Assembly: GCA_951640165.1 (NCBI GenBank)
Contig: OX621248.1
Location: 1,364,001 to 1,428,000 of the forward strand
Source: Pseudoips prasinana
Lineage: Eukaryota; Arthropoda; Insecta; Lepidoptera; Nolidae
DNA: 64,000 nt
Reading direction: 5' to 3'
This document shows, piece after piece, positions 43,826-54,240 of this stretch; the stretch's first letter is position 1; each line of letters starts with the position of its first letter. The translations under genes and the position numbers were made by a program. Below the pieces are notes generated by a model. The model did not search any database. It saw only the letters and a program-made list of their open reading frames with translations, and was not told the origin of the DNA.

Positions 43826-44005
43826 GGGGCTCTACCGGCTAAGTCACCGAACATCGATTTCTTAAATGGCGTTCAAATAAATAAAGGATAAAAATTACGT
43901 AATCAATCGTTAAATCGGCTTCCATGAGCATATGTGACGTCATAAATGGTCCGGAATCGATTGTCAACGTTGAAGCCGATTTAACGATTGAATAAGTCAT
44001 TTTTG
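43826..44005. mobile_element. Foldback MITE, right arm tip missing
   Basis: ggggctctaccggctaagtc starts the left arm. The copy stops after gattgaataagtcattttt, losing about 55 bp of the right arm. It is followed by a tRNA-like segment (gttgaggatcgaacccatga) of a minus-strand SINE head at 44006-44075. Confidence 0.65.
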
Positions 44006-44431
44006 TTGAGGATCGAACCCATGAAATGTGGCTTAGCAGTCAGGATAACTAACCACTAAACCATGAGGAAATATTAATGTTAATTTAATTCGTCTATCAG
44101 ATCGATACAGCAATAATTGAATGGTAGGCCATCTGTAATGTACTGATAATCGCGTCAATTATAGCTAACTAACCAATTAATATGCATTTGCCATTGATTT
44201 TGGCCGCACATTCAATTGGAACGCATCTCATTTAAATATATTGGGGATGGCGCAGTGTATTTCATATTAACTGGTTTGTTTTGTAAGTATGAATTGTAGA
44301 TTGTGTCCGACTAACCTAGATCAGAGTCCAAATAGTGAACAGGGGGATGTAAATGGCCTCAAACAACACAAAACAACTATTTTTTAAGTAATTTAAAAGA
44401 GTTAGGTTCTTAATGGGATCCCTTTCTTTTA

Positions 44432-44721
44432 GGGTTTCCTTACCCAAAGGGTAAAACAGGAACCTATTACTAAGACTTCGCTGTCTTTCTGTCTGTCTTA
44501 CCGTCTGTCACCAGTCTGTATCTCATGAACCGTGATAGTTAGACGTGATAGTTGAAATTTTGAATGTATTTCTGTTGCCGCTATAACAACTAATACTAAA
44601 ATACACAATAAAATAAATATATGGGGGCTCCCATACAACAAATGTGATTTTTTTGCTCGTTTTTATATATAAAGGTACGGAACCCTTCGTGCTCGAGTCC
44701 GACTCGCACTTGGCCGGTTTT
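44432..44721 (+). repeat. Interspersed repeat ending in ggccggttttt, copy 2
   Basis: Matches 6029-6366 block for block (gtatctcatgaaccgtgata; tttctgttgccgctataaca; gactcgcacttggccggttt). Confidence 0.6.
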
Positions 44722-45347
44722 TGAGAATGAGTAGAATAGAATAGAAATACATATTTGCATAAACATTATGTTTACATCACATCATTCACTTTGTATCCTT
44801 GACACCACCGTCTTGCACCACTGGTGGTGTAAAAGGTATTTTTTAATACCCATTACACTACCAAAAAGCTGCAGCACCCCCTGGTGGTGTAGATGGTATT
44901 TTTTAATACCCATTACACTACCAAAAAATAGTGCTGTGCCACCATTAACTGTAGCCTATTTTTGTAAATAATAGGCCTTAGGTACGTTAACAAAATTTAA
45001 TATCAAATCAGTAGGTAAAACTAAACAATACTCTCATGTGAACATAACATATAAAATACTAATAAGGAGTTTAATAATAATACACATTACTATCGTTATT
45101 TATAATGTAACATAACAATATATACAATATTTCTATAATATAATACTTATAAGACTTAACAGACTAATAAATAGCGTCAAAAACAATTTGACCCATTTTG
45201 CCTGAAAGGGTTGAATATTTCCAAAAAGAGAAGGTACGAAAAGCATGTGTCAATCTGGTGATGAAAAAGCAATATCTAATAATTGTAAAAGTCGAATGAA
45301 TATTAATTTTGAACAAGCGGTCCGAAACTTCGCTAAAATTTAGAATT

Positions 45348-46517
45348 TTAATAACGCAATTTATCTAATGCACGGTCTACAGTTATCTCACCATTTACTA
45401 ACTGCATTTGTATCTGCAAGATAAAGTCATCGTTAGCGGTTTGTTTTTTGTTTCGTTTAGCAGGTGTTTTTAAAGATTGAAACGATATATTATGTAAAAC
45501 GTTTAGTAAACGCAAGACTGTCACCGAGTTCTTGTTTATTAGTTTATTTAATTTGGAATGAAAACCTTCTAATGCATTGGTCGTACGATGACGTTCACCA
45601 AAAACGCTAAATACATTACTGGTTTGCACTTTGAACCAATAGTTTTGTATATACTTTAGAAATTTATCAATTGCGCAATTACTATTATAATTTGATTCCT
45701 GTTTTATATAATCAAAACCTTCGAAAATTTTATCAGCTGGAATAAGTGGTAAAACCGCTGTCATGGCTATAATTCTTCTGTCAGACATAGTTTTAGAACA
45801 ACCTAAGACTTTGGCTTTTTTCCAGATATTACGGGTCCAATGGTAGTAACATCCCCGGACTTCAATCTCGGGAAATGATTTCACAATAGCGTTCATCGCC
45901 CCTATTTCATAATCACAATGGAATTTTTGTGGAGCAAATTGTGGTATTTGTGATTTTATTAAATTAAATAGAACATAATAACTACTTTCCTTTCTATTTG
46001 ACATAAGAGCAAAAATTAACGGTTTAATGTAAGTTGTTTCCATTGTACTATTCATGTCACCGTGCAGACTATATAATTGTTTGAATGGGCTTGGACAACT
46101 AGCAAATGTACCGTCGCCAAAATATTCATTAACTTTCGGAATTAGATTACGTGACTCTTCATTACAAAAAACTAAAATTCGAGTTTCATCATCCATATAA
46201 TCCGCTAGGACAAAGGTGTGAAACTTGAGTGGCACTTCTACTTCACAGACTTCTTTAAATGTAGTCCTAGATATCCCCAAAGCCTTATTTCTCGCACCGT
46301 ATAAGAAATGTTTTACACCATCATAATTTGGTAAGTTTGCAACTAAATTGAGCCCTCTGTTTTTTAAATCCAGAATTTTTTTCTCGTACAGTCGAGGTAC
46401 CGGATCATCGGAAGTTACCACCATCTCCCGTAAATCACACATTTCTTTTAGTACATGGTTTTTATATACATCTGGATCACAAGTGTGTTGTTTCTGTTTC
46501 GTAATCGTAGTATTGTA
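45348..46517 (-). CDS. MULE transposase, exon 2 (catalytic domain)
   Basis: Catalytic exon of a Mutator-superfamily transposase. With exon 1 (46613-46783) it gives 446 residues. The MULE domain is recognisable from FGDGTFASCPSPFKQLYSLHG (D192), the FHCDYEIGAMNAI block with D259, the FPEIEVRGCYYHW segment (C..H motif), and TTNALEGFHSKLNK with E374. These give a DDE triad in the expected order. Residues 58-70 (YNTTITKQKQHTC) complete the FLYWCH finger started in exon 1. The exon begins right after an AG acceptor at 46518-46519 on the minus strand, preceded by a T-rich tract. No stops or frameshifts. FLYWCH-plus-MULE proteins are known in animal MULEs; activity is inferred only. Confidence 0.9.
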   Translation of the reverse strand, partial: YNTTITKQKQHTCDPDVYKNHVLKEMCDLREMVVTSDDPVPRLYEKKILDLKNRGLNLVANLPNYDGVKHFLYGARNKALGISRTTFKEVCEVEVPLKFHTFVLADYMDDETRILVFCNEESRNLIPKVNEYFGDGTFASCPSPFKQLYSLHGDMNSTMETTYIKPLIFALMSNRKESSYYVLFNLIKSQIPQFAPQKFHCDYEIGAMNAIVKSFPEIEVRGCYYHWTRNIWKKAKVLGCSKTMSDRRIIAMTAVLPLIPADKIFEGFDYIKQESNYNSNCAIDKFLKYIQNYWFKVQTSNVFSVFGERHRTTNALEGFHSKLNKLINKNSVTVLRLLNVLHNISFQSLKTPAKRNKKQTANDDFILQIQMQLVNGEITVDRALDKLRY

Positions 46518-46612
46518 CTTAAACAAAAAAAAATACATTTTATTATAACAAAAACGTATAAAAATAATACTGAAACATATTAAAAGAAACTAATATCAAA
46601 ATATTTATTTAC

Positions 46613-46783
46613 CTTGCAGATAGTAAGAGTACCAAGACATTTTATGGTTCTATACTTCAAACACCTCCATATACTGGAACCGTTTTTATATATCTTATGT
46701 CTATGATATTTATATTTATCATGAAGTAATGAGTTTCCTCCATGAATTTTAATAAAATTTAACTCTTCCTGATTTTCATTCAT
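46613..46783 (-). CDS. MULE transposase, exon 1 (FLYWCH zinc finger)
   Basis: 57 codons from ATG at 46783. The FLYWCH pattern reads F10, the GGNSLL turn at 15-20, YKYH at 24-27, W39-R-C41 and C49, and continues across the intron to H68 and C70 in exon 2. This domain should bind DNA, probably the terminal repeats. The exon ends TGCAAG and the next bases are GTAAAT, a good splice donor. The 95-bp intron (46518-46612) preserves the phase exactly at a codon boundary. Without splicing the frame would stop within 11 codons, so splicing is the economical explanation. Confidence 0.85.
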
Positions 46784-47125
46784 TTTAGTTATAATAGCTT
46801 AGCAGAAAAAATATTTCATTTAAAACTGTCAAACTTTGCTTTTAAAAACGCTTTTTAGTTTTAAAACTAAAACCAAAAAGTTTCAATGCATTTATTGCAC
46901 TGCGTAGTTCAATGTCATTAATTCATACACTGATAAGTAATAGGTACATAAACCAAAGAGTAAATGTAACGTAGGTACAGCTCTTTGGTAGTGTAATGGG
47001 TATTAAAAAATACCATCTACACCACCAGGGGGTGCTGCAGCTTTTTGGTAGTGTAATGGGTATTAAAAAATACCTTTTACACCACCAGTGGTGCAAGACG
47101 GTGGTGTCAAGGGTACAAAATGACA

Positions 47126-47345
47126 TCATTAGCCTTATATCGTCCACGGCTGGACATAGGCCTTTCTCAAAGATTTTTAAAATTCCGTTTGGAGAGGTTT
47201 GCCGTAGTCACCGCGCTTGGCATGCGAGTTGGTGACCGCAGTTAGGTGGTAGCTAGTACACAGGTGACGCTGCTGATCGACTACCTGGTGTATCTTTTAG
47301 TCGTCTTTTACGACAACTTTGGGATGAAATGGGGTGGCCCTGTTT
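47126..47345 (+). repeat. Interspersed repeat, copy of 6940-7345 left part
   Basis: It has gtcaccgcgcttggcatgcg, cgactacctggtgtatcttt and tagtcgtcttttacgacaac. It lies immediately outside the MULE target duplication, so the MULE inserted at or near its edge. Confidence 0.5.
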
Positions 47346-47594
47346 GTTATTATTTCTGGACCGGAAACCACAGTTTACATACAGTGGTACATTGCATGTA
47401 GGAGTGGTACTTTTCCGTGCAAATTGTGGCGTGAAAATGTTACAATTATTAAAATGAAATTTATGACATGCAGTAACCTATAATTAAATATGAACATTAC
47501 AATTATGCAAAGTGAGTAATACATATTTATTGCAGTAATCGCCAAAAATAATTAAATCATAAAGTGAAAATGAATCTAATACAATGTCATTATA

Positions 47595-47815
47595 ACAATG
47601 CGTTTAGGTTATTGCGGGACTGCCCCGTTTCTGTAGTGCTTCAGGGATGCTCGCAGATGCGCATGAAGAAGGTTTTTCGCAGCAATGCGATTATACGCAA
47701 AAAAACAAATGAGTGAGAGGCAGTCCAAATAGCATTCATACAAATATCTGTCCTGGGTGGGAATTGAACCCACGAAATTTACCAGCCACGCCAACCGACT
47801 CGTCAAATCAATTAC
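47595..47815 (-). mobile_element. tRNA-derived SINE head and decayed body
   Basis: Minus-strand ggttggcgtggctggtaaat and gtgggttcaattcccaccca are the A- and B-box regions of SINE family 2. The rest of the body is unlike other copies. Confidence 0.45.
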
Positions 47816-47819
47816 AATT

Positions 47820-49025
47820 TGAGAAAATTTGATACAGAAGTCTTGATAGCTTGAAAAGGCCTTTCCAAGCTCTCAAGACGTATGAAGACATGAAAATTCG
47901 TAGAACTAGTATAATTAATTTCCCCCGAAAACTTACACTGGGCGAAATTCATTATTCTTCCTTAACCACCCATTGATACCAGCCAATTTGGTATCTACAA
48001 AGACCCTCATCTACAAGTTCATTGTCAATTAATACCAATTAACTAACACAGGTACATAGTAACTTACTAATGAACCAGTCTGAACTACGATAATAGCTCA
48101 AAGTACTGAACTTCACTGGACATGTGTTCGTTCTAAATTAGATCTTATTACATTCGTCATACAATATACTAGTGTTACTGCTCATGTGCTGCTGAAGTCG
48201 GCAAGATTGTACTTGTTGATAACAGATCAGTAGTTACGTATTTATTCAAAATAAACTCTTATTTCTTACACATTATGGTTCTTTGTTATCATGTTTGAAT
48301 ATATAGTGTTGGAATATTACTCTAATAAACGTAACAGCACGTCGGTAATCATTCGTTCATTCCAAAATAGATCGTATTTCTATGTTGCTAAAGATTTACT
48401 TATCCTTCATTTGCAGTTATTGAAACAAGTTTTCCTGTAAGTAAGAAACATGATTTCTACAAGCCAAAAGTTATAGTTCAGGTTTCTAACTAGGTTACAA
48501 TGTTTTGGAGTAACTTAGCTTTTGTACGTCAGAAGTAACTTATAACTTAGTATCTAACTTGTTAAGTTAGCTATTTAGTTTTACAGATAGGTTTTCTTCA
48601 GAATATTAATTTGTTGTTGACTACAATCAATAGAGGTACCCTTCTTTGTATTTTGAACCCAACTCTAAAGTGGGACACTCATAGTAGACATAATAATAAT
48701 GACATCTACCACTTTGGCCCCTCGCCAGTTGAAAGGTTAACATGTGTATTGAAACTGTGTGCACTTGTGGCACAATGTTAAGATCCTATTTTTGACCGAC
48801 TTCAAAAAAAAGAGGAGGTTCTCAATTCGAATATATTTTTATATCTGTTTCAGATGTACTTTCGTACAGCTTTTCGACCCTAAAGGAGCTTTTGTGCAAG
48901 CCATTCTTCTTCCGTTCTTCTCCTGAGTGGCATGCCATGATTTCCTGTAAGTAAAGATACACATTAACTAGTTTTAATTAAAAATTATTGATGCAGAGTT
49001 TAGTTATTATTTATAAATAATTATA
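47820..49025. other. AT-rich DNA without recognisable gene
   Basis: 48790-48860 (accgacttcaaaaaaaagag) may be a short repeat fragment. Nothing else is supported. Confidence 0.3.
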
Positions 49026-49029
49026 AATA

Positions 49030-49350
49030 TCTTGGTACAACTAACGCACTGCCATCTGATCCAAACTAGGTAGCGCCTGTACTCTGGCAGCCAGACAATT
49101 GATAAACGTACCTATATATGGCCTTTGCGTCTGTTACAGACGATTTACGGCGCATTGTCTGAGAGACATTTTTTATGGTGGCTAACAAACCGATGCGAGA
49201 GCGACATAGCCTGCCGCAGGCCTGACAAGAGAAGTTTGCGGTGGTTGGTGCCGAGCCGCTTTCATGTCGCTTCTGTCTCTTATCAGCAAGTACTCCGAAC
49301 CAAGCTTCATCACAGATCTTACGACCCTCCACTACACGTTTGCGCCTATA
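49030..49350 (-). pseudogene. LINE C-terminal zinc-finger fragment plus SINE tail
   Basis: The minus-strand frame 49332-49066 reads GRKICDEAWFGVLADKRQKR, then APTTANFSCQACGRLCRSRI followed by GLLAT. A C-x2-C finger after an Arg/Lys-rich linker is the C-terminal tail of several arthropod LINE ORF2 proteins (as in FxCxxCGRxCxSxxGLxxH). Here the final His is replaced by Thr. The RT is missing. Residues after IKNVSQTMRRK are no longer LINE-like. 49030-49118 is a minus-strand SINE family 2 tail. Confidence 0.5.
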
Positions 49351-49381
49351 TTATGTATATATGAATATATAGGTACGTTTA

Positions 49382-49449
49382 TCTGGGTGTAATTTATCTA
49401 TAATATGATAAACGTACCTTTATCATAGTATAGATAAATTACACCCAGA
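49382..49449. repeat. Hairpin with perfect 20-bp arms
   Basis: 49382-49401 and 49430-49449 are complementary. The 28-base loop itself contains a second palindrome (tatgataaa / tttatcata). The arm sequence (tctgggtgtaatttatctat) is SINE family 2 body, so this is an inverted duplication of SINE sequence. Confidence 0.85.
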
Positions 49450-50000
49450 CACAGAAAGTACCGAGGCGACTGTCTTAACCAAGATAAGTGACAGCAGAGT
49501 AGCTCCCGCAGTGCTCATGCTCATGCAATATCTGGGTTGTGTAAATCAGAGCTAGCTCAATATAACCACAAGCTGTCACTGTTCACATACACTTAACTTA
49601 AGATCTACCTTAAATTGTCTGCTGTCCATTTATATTACAGCATTATCTCTAGCTGATGCTGTAATATCTGAGTTATGTGACACAGGACGAGCTGCATTTA
49701 AGAATAGGCCAGGAAAAAAGTGCACATCCCGTAAAATGTTCTTCACTATACTCTCATAAGAAGAAAATTAGAGGGAAAGAAAAGACGGGGCACATCAAAG
49801 ATAACTTACGTTAGTCGAAACAAAACAGAAATTTAAGTAGGGTCGTATAAGTTAAAATACTTGATGGGGATAGAGAGAAATGGAAGAAACTCCAGCGGAA
49901 TAGCACAGCTCTTAAATTAGATATATACATGTACAGTGACGTCAACTATAAACTCTTTACTCAAACCACGGAATAAGACCGAGATTTATACAAAGCACTT
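49450..50000. other. No recognisable feature
   Basis: No open frame or repeat partner recognised. Confidence 0.3.
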
Positions 50001-50065
50001 AGATATAAAGTAATTTCAGACGTTCAACGCGGTAGTTTTGAACGTCTGAAATTACTCTTATATCT
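50001..50065. repeat. Hairpin with 27-bp arms
   Basis: 50001-50027 and 50038-50065 are complementary except for a one-base indel, around the 10-base loop cgcggtagtt. Confidence 0.85.
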
Positions 50066-50745
50066 AGGTGTTACGCAAACAGAAAGTTTGTGCCAACAAA
50101 CTATGACAAACTGCTATATCGTTACACGTTAAATTAATGTTCACTATAAAATCAAAAGGCCACTGAGAAGGGGCGCAATTACACCGAAGAATATGCTCGT
50201 TATTCATGACAATGAACTTAGACATCTGACATCTGGATGTCATGCCATTGTCATGACAAAAGCCCTGCCTTTAATCCATAACCTTAACTATTTAAATTGT
50301 TAAAGAATAGTTTGTTATTTCTAACAAAAGTTGACCTATGGTGAGCATGTAGATTTGTTTAGTATTCTTAAATAAGTAAATTATAAATTTAAACTGTATG
50401 TTTTGTGTCCACAAATTTTGTGTAGTTAAATATTTTTGAAATCATTTAATATAGATAGGTATACTTTTTAAGCCAATAGTACGCCCGTGGTTCTGGCTTT
50501 ACCTAGCACAGAATGAACCTAGTATAGCAAGGCTTAATAATCATTATTTTTAATATAAATGTATAATTTTTGTACACATTTTAATTTGAATAATAAGATA
50601 TTTGTTTAAAAAAAAGATTCCTTAAACAAATTAAGGTTAAGCTGAACAAAACACTGTGAATAGTCTTAATCCATGTGCATTTTATCTATATTGATTCTCT
50701 TGTAAGATCATACTAATTAAAATTTTATTGATATACTCAATAAAG
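50066..50745. other. AT-rich DNA without recognisable gene
   Basis: Nothing supported by motif or repeat copy. Confidence 0.3.
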
Positions 50746-50747
50746 TT

Positions 50748-51005
50748 GTAGGGTGCCTGTCCACGCTGCGTCTTCTGGTTCATGGTCGCCACTCGAGAAC
50801 GTTTCTGCCCCAAAGGCCGTCGGTTCTACGAGCTATGACGCAGCGTGGGCAGGCCCCCTACAAGATGGACCGAGGATCTTGAGCGCTGAAAACTGCTGGA
50901 TGCGAATAGCACAAGACCGGCAATTGAGGAGATCTTTGAGGGAGGCCTTTGTCCACTGCTGGACAAAGGCCTCCCCCAAAGATCTCAATTTGTGTGTGGA
51001 GTTCA
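50748..51005. mobile_element. Interleaved inverted RTE family-2 fragments
   Basis: 50748-50837 is minus-oriented RTE family 2 (ctgcgtcttctggttcatgg). 50838-50955 is plus-oriented (cgcagcgtgggcaggccccc; actgctggatgcgaatagca). 50956-51000 is minus again (tggacaaaggcctcccccaa). The last junction is a palindrome centred at about 50956 with arms of about 30 bp. Confidence 0.65.
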
Positions 51006-51050
51006 CATTTTGTTGGATCAATTCTCTTTTAGTAGAATAAGCCTATTTCA

Positions 51051-51220
51051 TTGTGGCGCGGCGGTTAAGACAGTCGCCTAGCCGCTTTGTGTCCGGGTTC
51101 AATTCTCGCCCAGGACAGCTATGTATGGGACCCATAAATAGTTGTTCTGGGTCTGGCTGTACTTTGTGTCCGTCAATTATATGTTTATAAAGTACCCCAG
51201 CGACACAGGGATAAATTGTA
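51051..51220 (+). mobile_element. tRNA-derived SINE (family 1)
   Basis: Head cgcggcggttaagacagtcg (A box) and gtgtccgggttcaattctcg (B box). Body gttctgggtctggctgtact and gtaccccagcgacacaggga, as in 57838. Confidence 0.7.
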
Positions 51221-51284
51221 GGGAAGGCATAGGGAAATATTTAAGTTACTATAAGGAATTTTTTTTACGAGGTGGCGTTGCCTG

Positions 51285-51385
51285 ACGCGCGGGCCTCCAT
51301 ACTATTGTAGGTACTATTTAGATTTAGATTTACTATGAATCTGTACAAATCTTTTGGAGAATAAAGAAATTATTATTATTATTAA
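51285..51385 (+). mobile_element. LINE-like 3' tail with (att)n
   Basis: It ends ggagaataaagaaattatta in an att repeat. Confidence 0.35.
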
Positions 51386-51397
51386 ATCAATCCACAT

Positions 51398-51726
51398 TGT
51401 CAGGCATTGTCTACTGCATGTCCATAATAATATACAATCATCTGCCTAAATGTTTAAAAGAATTGCCATTACTAAAATTTAAAAAACAATTGACTGCCAT
51501 GTTATGTATTAAAAATTATTACTAATTAAAAGATTACCTAGAAGATAAGTTGACATAGTATTAATAACAATTTAATTTAATTCCAATTAACAAATATTAT
51601 TTTATTATTAAGTATGTATTAAAATTTGCACGTCATATATTGATGACAGAATATGTAGAGCATAATTATGTAACACCAATATTACCATTTTCTAGCAAAT
51701 AAATAATTCTGATTCTGATTCTGACT
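51398..51726 (+). pseudogene. Jockey-like LINE C-terminus and 3' UTR
   Basis: The frame near 51430 reads IYNHLPKCLKELPLLKFKKQ then LTAMLCIKNYY, parallel to IRVYNHLPLEIKQL at the end of LINE C, so the two are related jockey-type families. It ends with agcaaataaataattctgat and a (gattct)n tail at 51709-51725. Only the last 40 or so codons remain. Confidence 0.6.
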
Positions 51727-51766
51727 TTTTCAAAAGAAACAAACTAAGACTGCCGAGAGGAAATAA

Positions 51767-52036
51767 TAATATCCTGGGACATTATTTACACACGGCCATC
51801 TGATCCCAAACTAAGCAGAGCGTGTACTATGGAAACCAAATAACTGATATACCACATATACCTACTACTTTTCTTCTGTAAATACATACTTATATAAATA
51901 ATTACACTAAGTCTCAGGACAAACAGACATGTTCATGCACACAAGTATCTGTCCTGGATGGGATGGGATGGATTATCAAACCCACGACCTCCGGTGTGAA
52001 TAGCAAGCATTTGCCAACCAGGCCAACAAACCCGTC
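51767..52036 (-). mobile_element. tRNA-derived SINE (family 2), complete, minus orientation
   Basis: On the minus strand: ttggcctggttggcaaatgc (A box), gtgggtttgataatcca (B box, mutated), then gacttagtgtaattatttat, ggtttccatagtacacgctc and tgcttagtttgggatcagat, ending at the gtcccaggatattatt block. Confidence 0.65.
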
Positions 52037-52219
52037 AAATATTCGTTTATCCAGTCTAGACAATTGAAACAAAGAAACGAACGATCTTGACTATTAAAAT
52101 CGAATGAAATGACGATAAATAAAGCATTGTCTTGCAGTTTGATGAAACTGAGGCCAGTTCAGTGTTAGATAAATAATATGAAAACTTGACTTGATCGATT
52201 TCAGTATAGTTTTCTTTTT

Positions 52220-52261
52220 CACTGTCTCTGTCTAACACGCATATGTTAGACAGAGACAGTG
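52220..52261. repeat. Perfect 18-bp hairpin with 6-base loop
   Basis: 52220-52237 and 52244-52261 are perfectly complementary around cgcata. Same geometry as 11870-11911. Confidence 0.9.
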
Positions 52262-52689
52262 CATACATTGCAGAATATTTATATTACAATGACTAACAAA
52301 TTATTTTTTGAAGGTTTGTTAACTCATCCAACCCCCTTATGATTTAATATACAATAACTATGTAGTTGACCCGTAACCGTATAAACATAAAACTAAATGA
52401 TTGTAACTCATAAATTATTTAAAAACTAATTCATTCGCAAAGGCATAAGATTTTTATAACCAAACATTTCCAATTTTATTTGCCGCGTGTGGGTAGTAAA
52501 ATTTTATGTTTGACATTTCGTTTCTGGTTGAAATATTATTATTACATTTCTATTTCATAAAATCATAATTACTTATTCACTCAACATAGGTACAGATTAT
52601 ACATATATATTGCAGGGAATCTTCGTTGCTCCGCCAACTTCATCTAGGGCACCATGGTTGGTCATGTTGTAGGTGCGCGGTTAGATTTG

Positions 52690-52960
52690 ACGCTTATGAT
52701 TTCGATTGAGGGTCCGCTCCCGCTCCCGTGACAATCTCTCGATCTTTTCCATTAATATAGATATCTCTTTACTAAGTGCTACAATTTCTGAGTTACCACT
52801 GGTATCCGGCATCGTAGTGATGGTTGATGTAGACGCTTGTAACCCGACGACGTCGTTGATCCAGTCTGCAAGATCTGCCAGCGCGCCTTTGTTGATCTTC
52901 GACTACGAAGCTGTCTTGATATTTAACAGGGCACACTTAAATCGTGTTCTTTGGGGTCAC
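52690..52960 (-). pseudogene. Gypsy-like LTR retrotransposon gag remnant
   Basis: A minus-strand frame reads ADLADWINDV followed by a Ser/Thr-rich stretch, then ALSKEISILMEKIERLSRER and an Arg-rich tail. This follows the pattern at the end of insect gypsy-type gag (LADLAD.., a short coiled coil, then basic residues before a zinc knuckle). No knuckle, protease or LTR is present. It is a small decayed fragment; the assignment is tentative. Confidence 0.4.
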
Positions 52961-53039
52961 CAGTTTAGTAGGAGTCACCAATTTAGTGAGACTACTAAAT
53001 TAGTAGAAGGAGTAGAAAATCAGAAGCGAGTTAACATGT

Positions 53040-53800
53040 AAAATTATTTTATTTCTTGACTTAATTTTGAAGTTATATTCTTTTTTAAACGTCACTCACT
53101 ATCATAGAGAATTTGTAGAAAGTAGGTTTTATACTGTAGTTGTTGCCACTACACCCACATCACATTAACAGTAAAGACATTATCCATAGGGCTCTCTTCA
53201 CTAAAACCTAGAACTGCGGTCTATGATGATGTAGAAATGGGTATGCTATGGCGTGGGATGCAACCTGCATCCACACACTGGTGTCCCATCTTCATCATAC
53301 CTAAGCATCAAAGTGAAAAAAAAATAAAGTATACCTAACCATTTTGGTGATGCATCGGCGGAGGACCATATAAGGTGCAAATACACTAGCCTCGTAAGAG
53401 GCTTGGTTACATATTTGAGCCATTTGGAGTTGAAACGCTTGTCCAAATGCATACATTCTCTTCAGAATGTTGTACAAATTGATAATTGACGTCTCACGAG
53501 ACCAGAAGACTAGCCTTTATTTTGATCGAAATTATCATGCTTGCTATTTCTTGCTTGCCATCCATGCTTGATATTTTGTCAATTTGATAAAAACTACTAT
53601 TTCATAGGCAAGTAAATATATTAGAGTATTTTGGATTACTGTATTTCTTCTCCTGCCAATCTTTGTCTTAATTCTATAGAGTTAGAGTTAGTCTAACTGG
53701 TTCCAGCTGGCTACCTAAATCAAAGACGTAAATGCTATCTCTATTCTATAGAGAACCAGGTTTCTTATTTGCTAGGTTGTACCTATATCGACGGCTTTAC
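53040..53800. other. No recognisable feature
   Basis: The 68-codon minus frame at 53246-53452 and other short frames lack motifs. Confidence 0.3.
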
Positions 53801-53804
53801 ATAC

Positions 53805-53985
53805 AAATAGACTGCACTTGTGACACAGTGTTTAAGGTTACCTCGCTACTATCTCGGCGCCCTCGTATATTGGGTTCGATCCCCGTAAAGTACAACTATT
53901 TGTGTGACCCATGTAAAGTTGCTCTAAATCTGTGATTTACTTCTCAAGTGTAGTATAGTTGTATGTTTTAGAAAAAATAAAAATA
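53805..53985 (+). mobile_element. tRNA-derived SINE (family 1), decayed
   Basis: The head has ggttacctcgctactatctc and the B box ttgggttcgatccccgtaaa. Body: actatttgtgtgacccatgt. Ends in an aaaaataaaaatag tail. Confidence 0.55.
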
Positions 53986-54149
53986 GATGACCTTGCAGAT
54001 ACACCCTCTAACAACCTCAAACCCCGACTTCCCATTGCGATTATTTACATTCTTTATCTAATGACTAATCAAATAACTAAAGATGGCAATTGAAGAGAGA
54101 CTATCTATTTTACCGGTGTTTAAATCGCTATACGTGATTTATTTTTGTT

Positions 54150-54240
54150 TATTTATTGGGATACTATGAAAGGTAATTTTTTATTTCAAACATCCTGTAT
54201 GTACCACGTTTTTAAGCGAAATAAATACTTACTTACTTAC
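54150..54240 (+). mobile_element. LINE-like 3' tail with (ttac)n
   Basis: gcgaaataaatacttactta ends in a short (ttac)n run, as expected for a retroposon tail. Confidence 0.35.

Larger units (their letters stand above)
44787..47122 (-). mobile_element. Complete Mutator-like (MULE) DNA transposon
   Basis: The 2,336-bp element has terminal inverted repeats of about 140 bp, almost identical (44787-44927 against 46982-47122), starting CA(C/T)TTTGTA(T/C)CCTTGACACC. The 8-bp target duplication acatcatt lies at 44779-44786 and 47123-47130. Each terminal repeat holds two tandem sub-repeats of about 61 bp with a ggtattttttaatacc core. A two-exon transposase fills the interior on the minus strand. All parts needed for autonomous movement appear present. 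Confidence 0.9.

Noticed and set aside
44768..44971. Small frames at both MULE ends (also 46923-47147)
   Set aside because: They lie in the inverted terminal repeats and translate the tandem sub-repeats; symmetrical at both ends, so not genes.
49066..49332. Host zinc-finger gene on the minus strand
   Set aside because: Single C-x2-C motif in the context of a LINE ORF2 tail, bounded by SINE sequence; final ligand missing.
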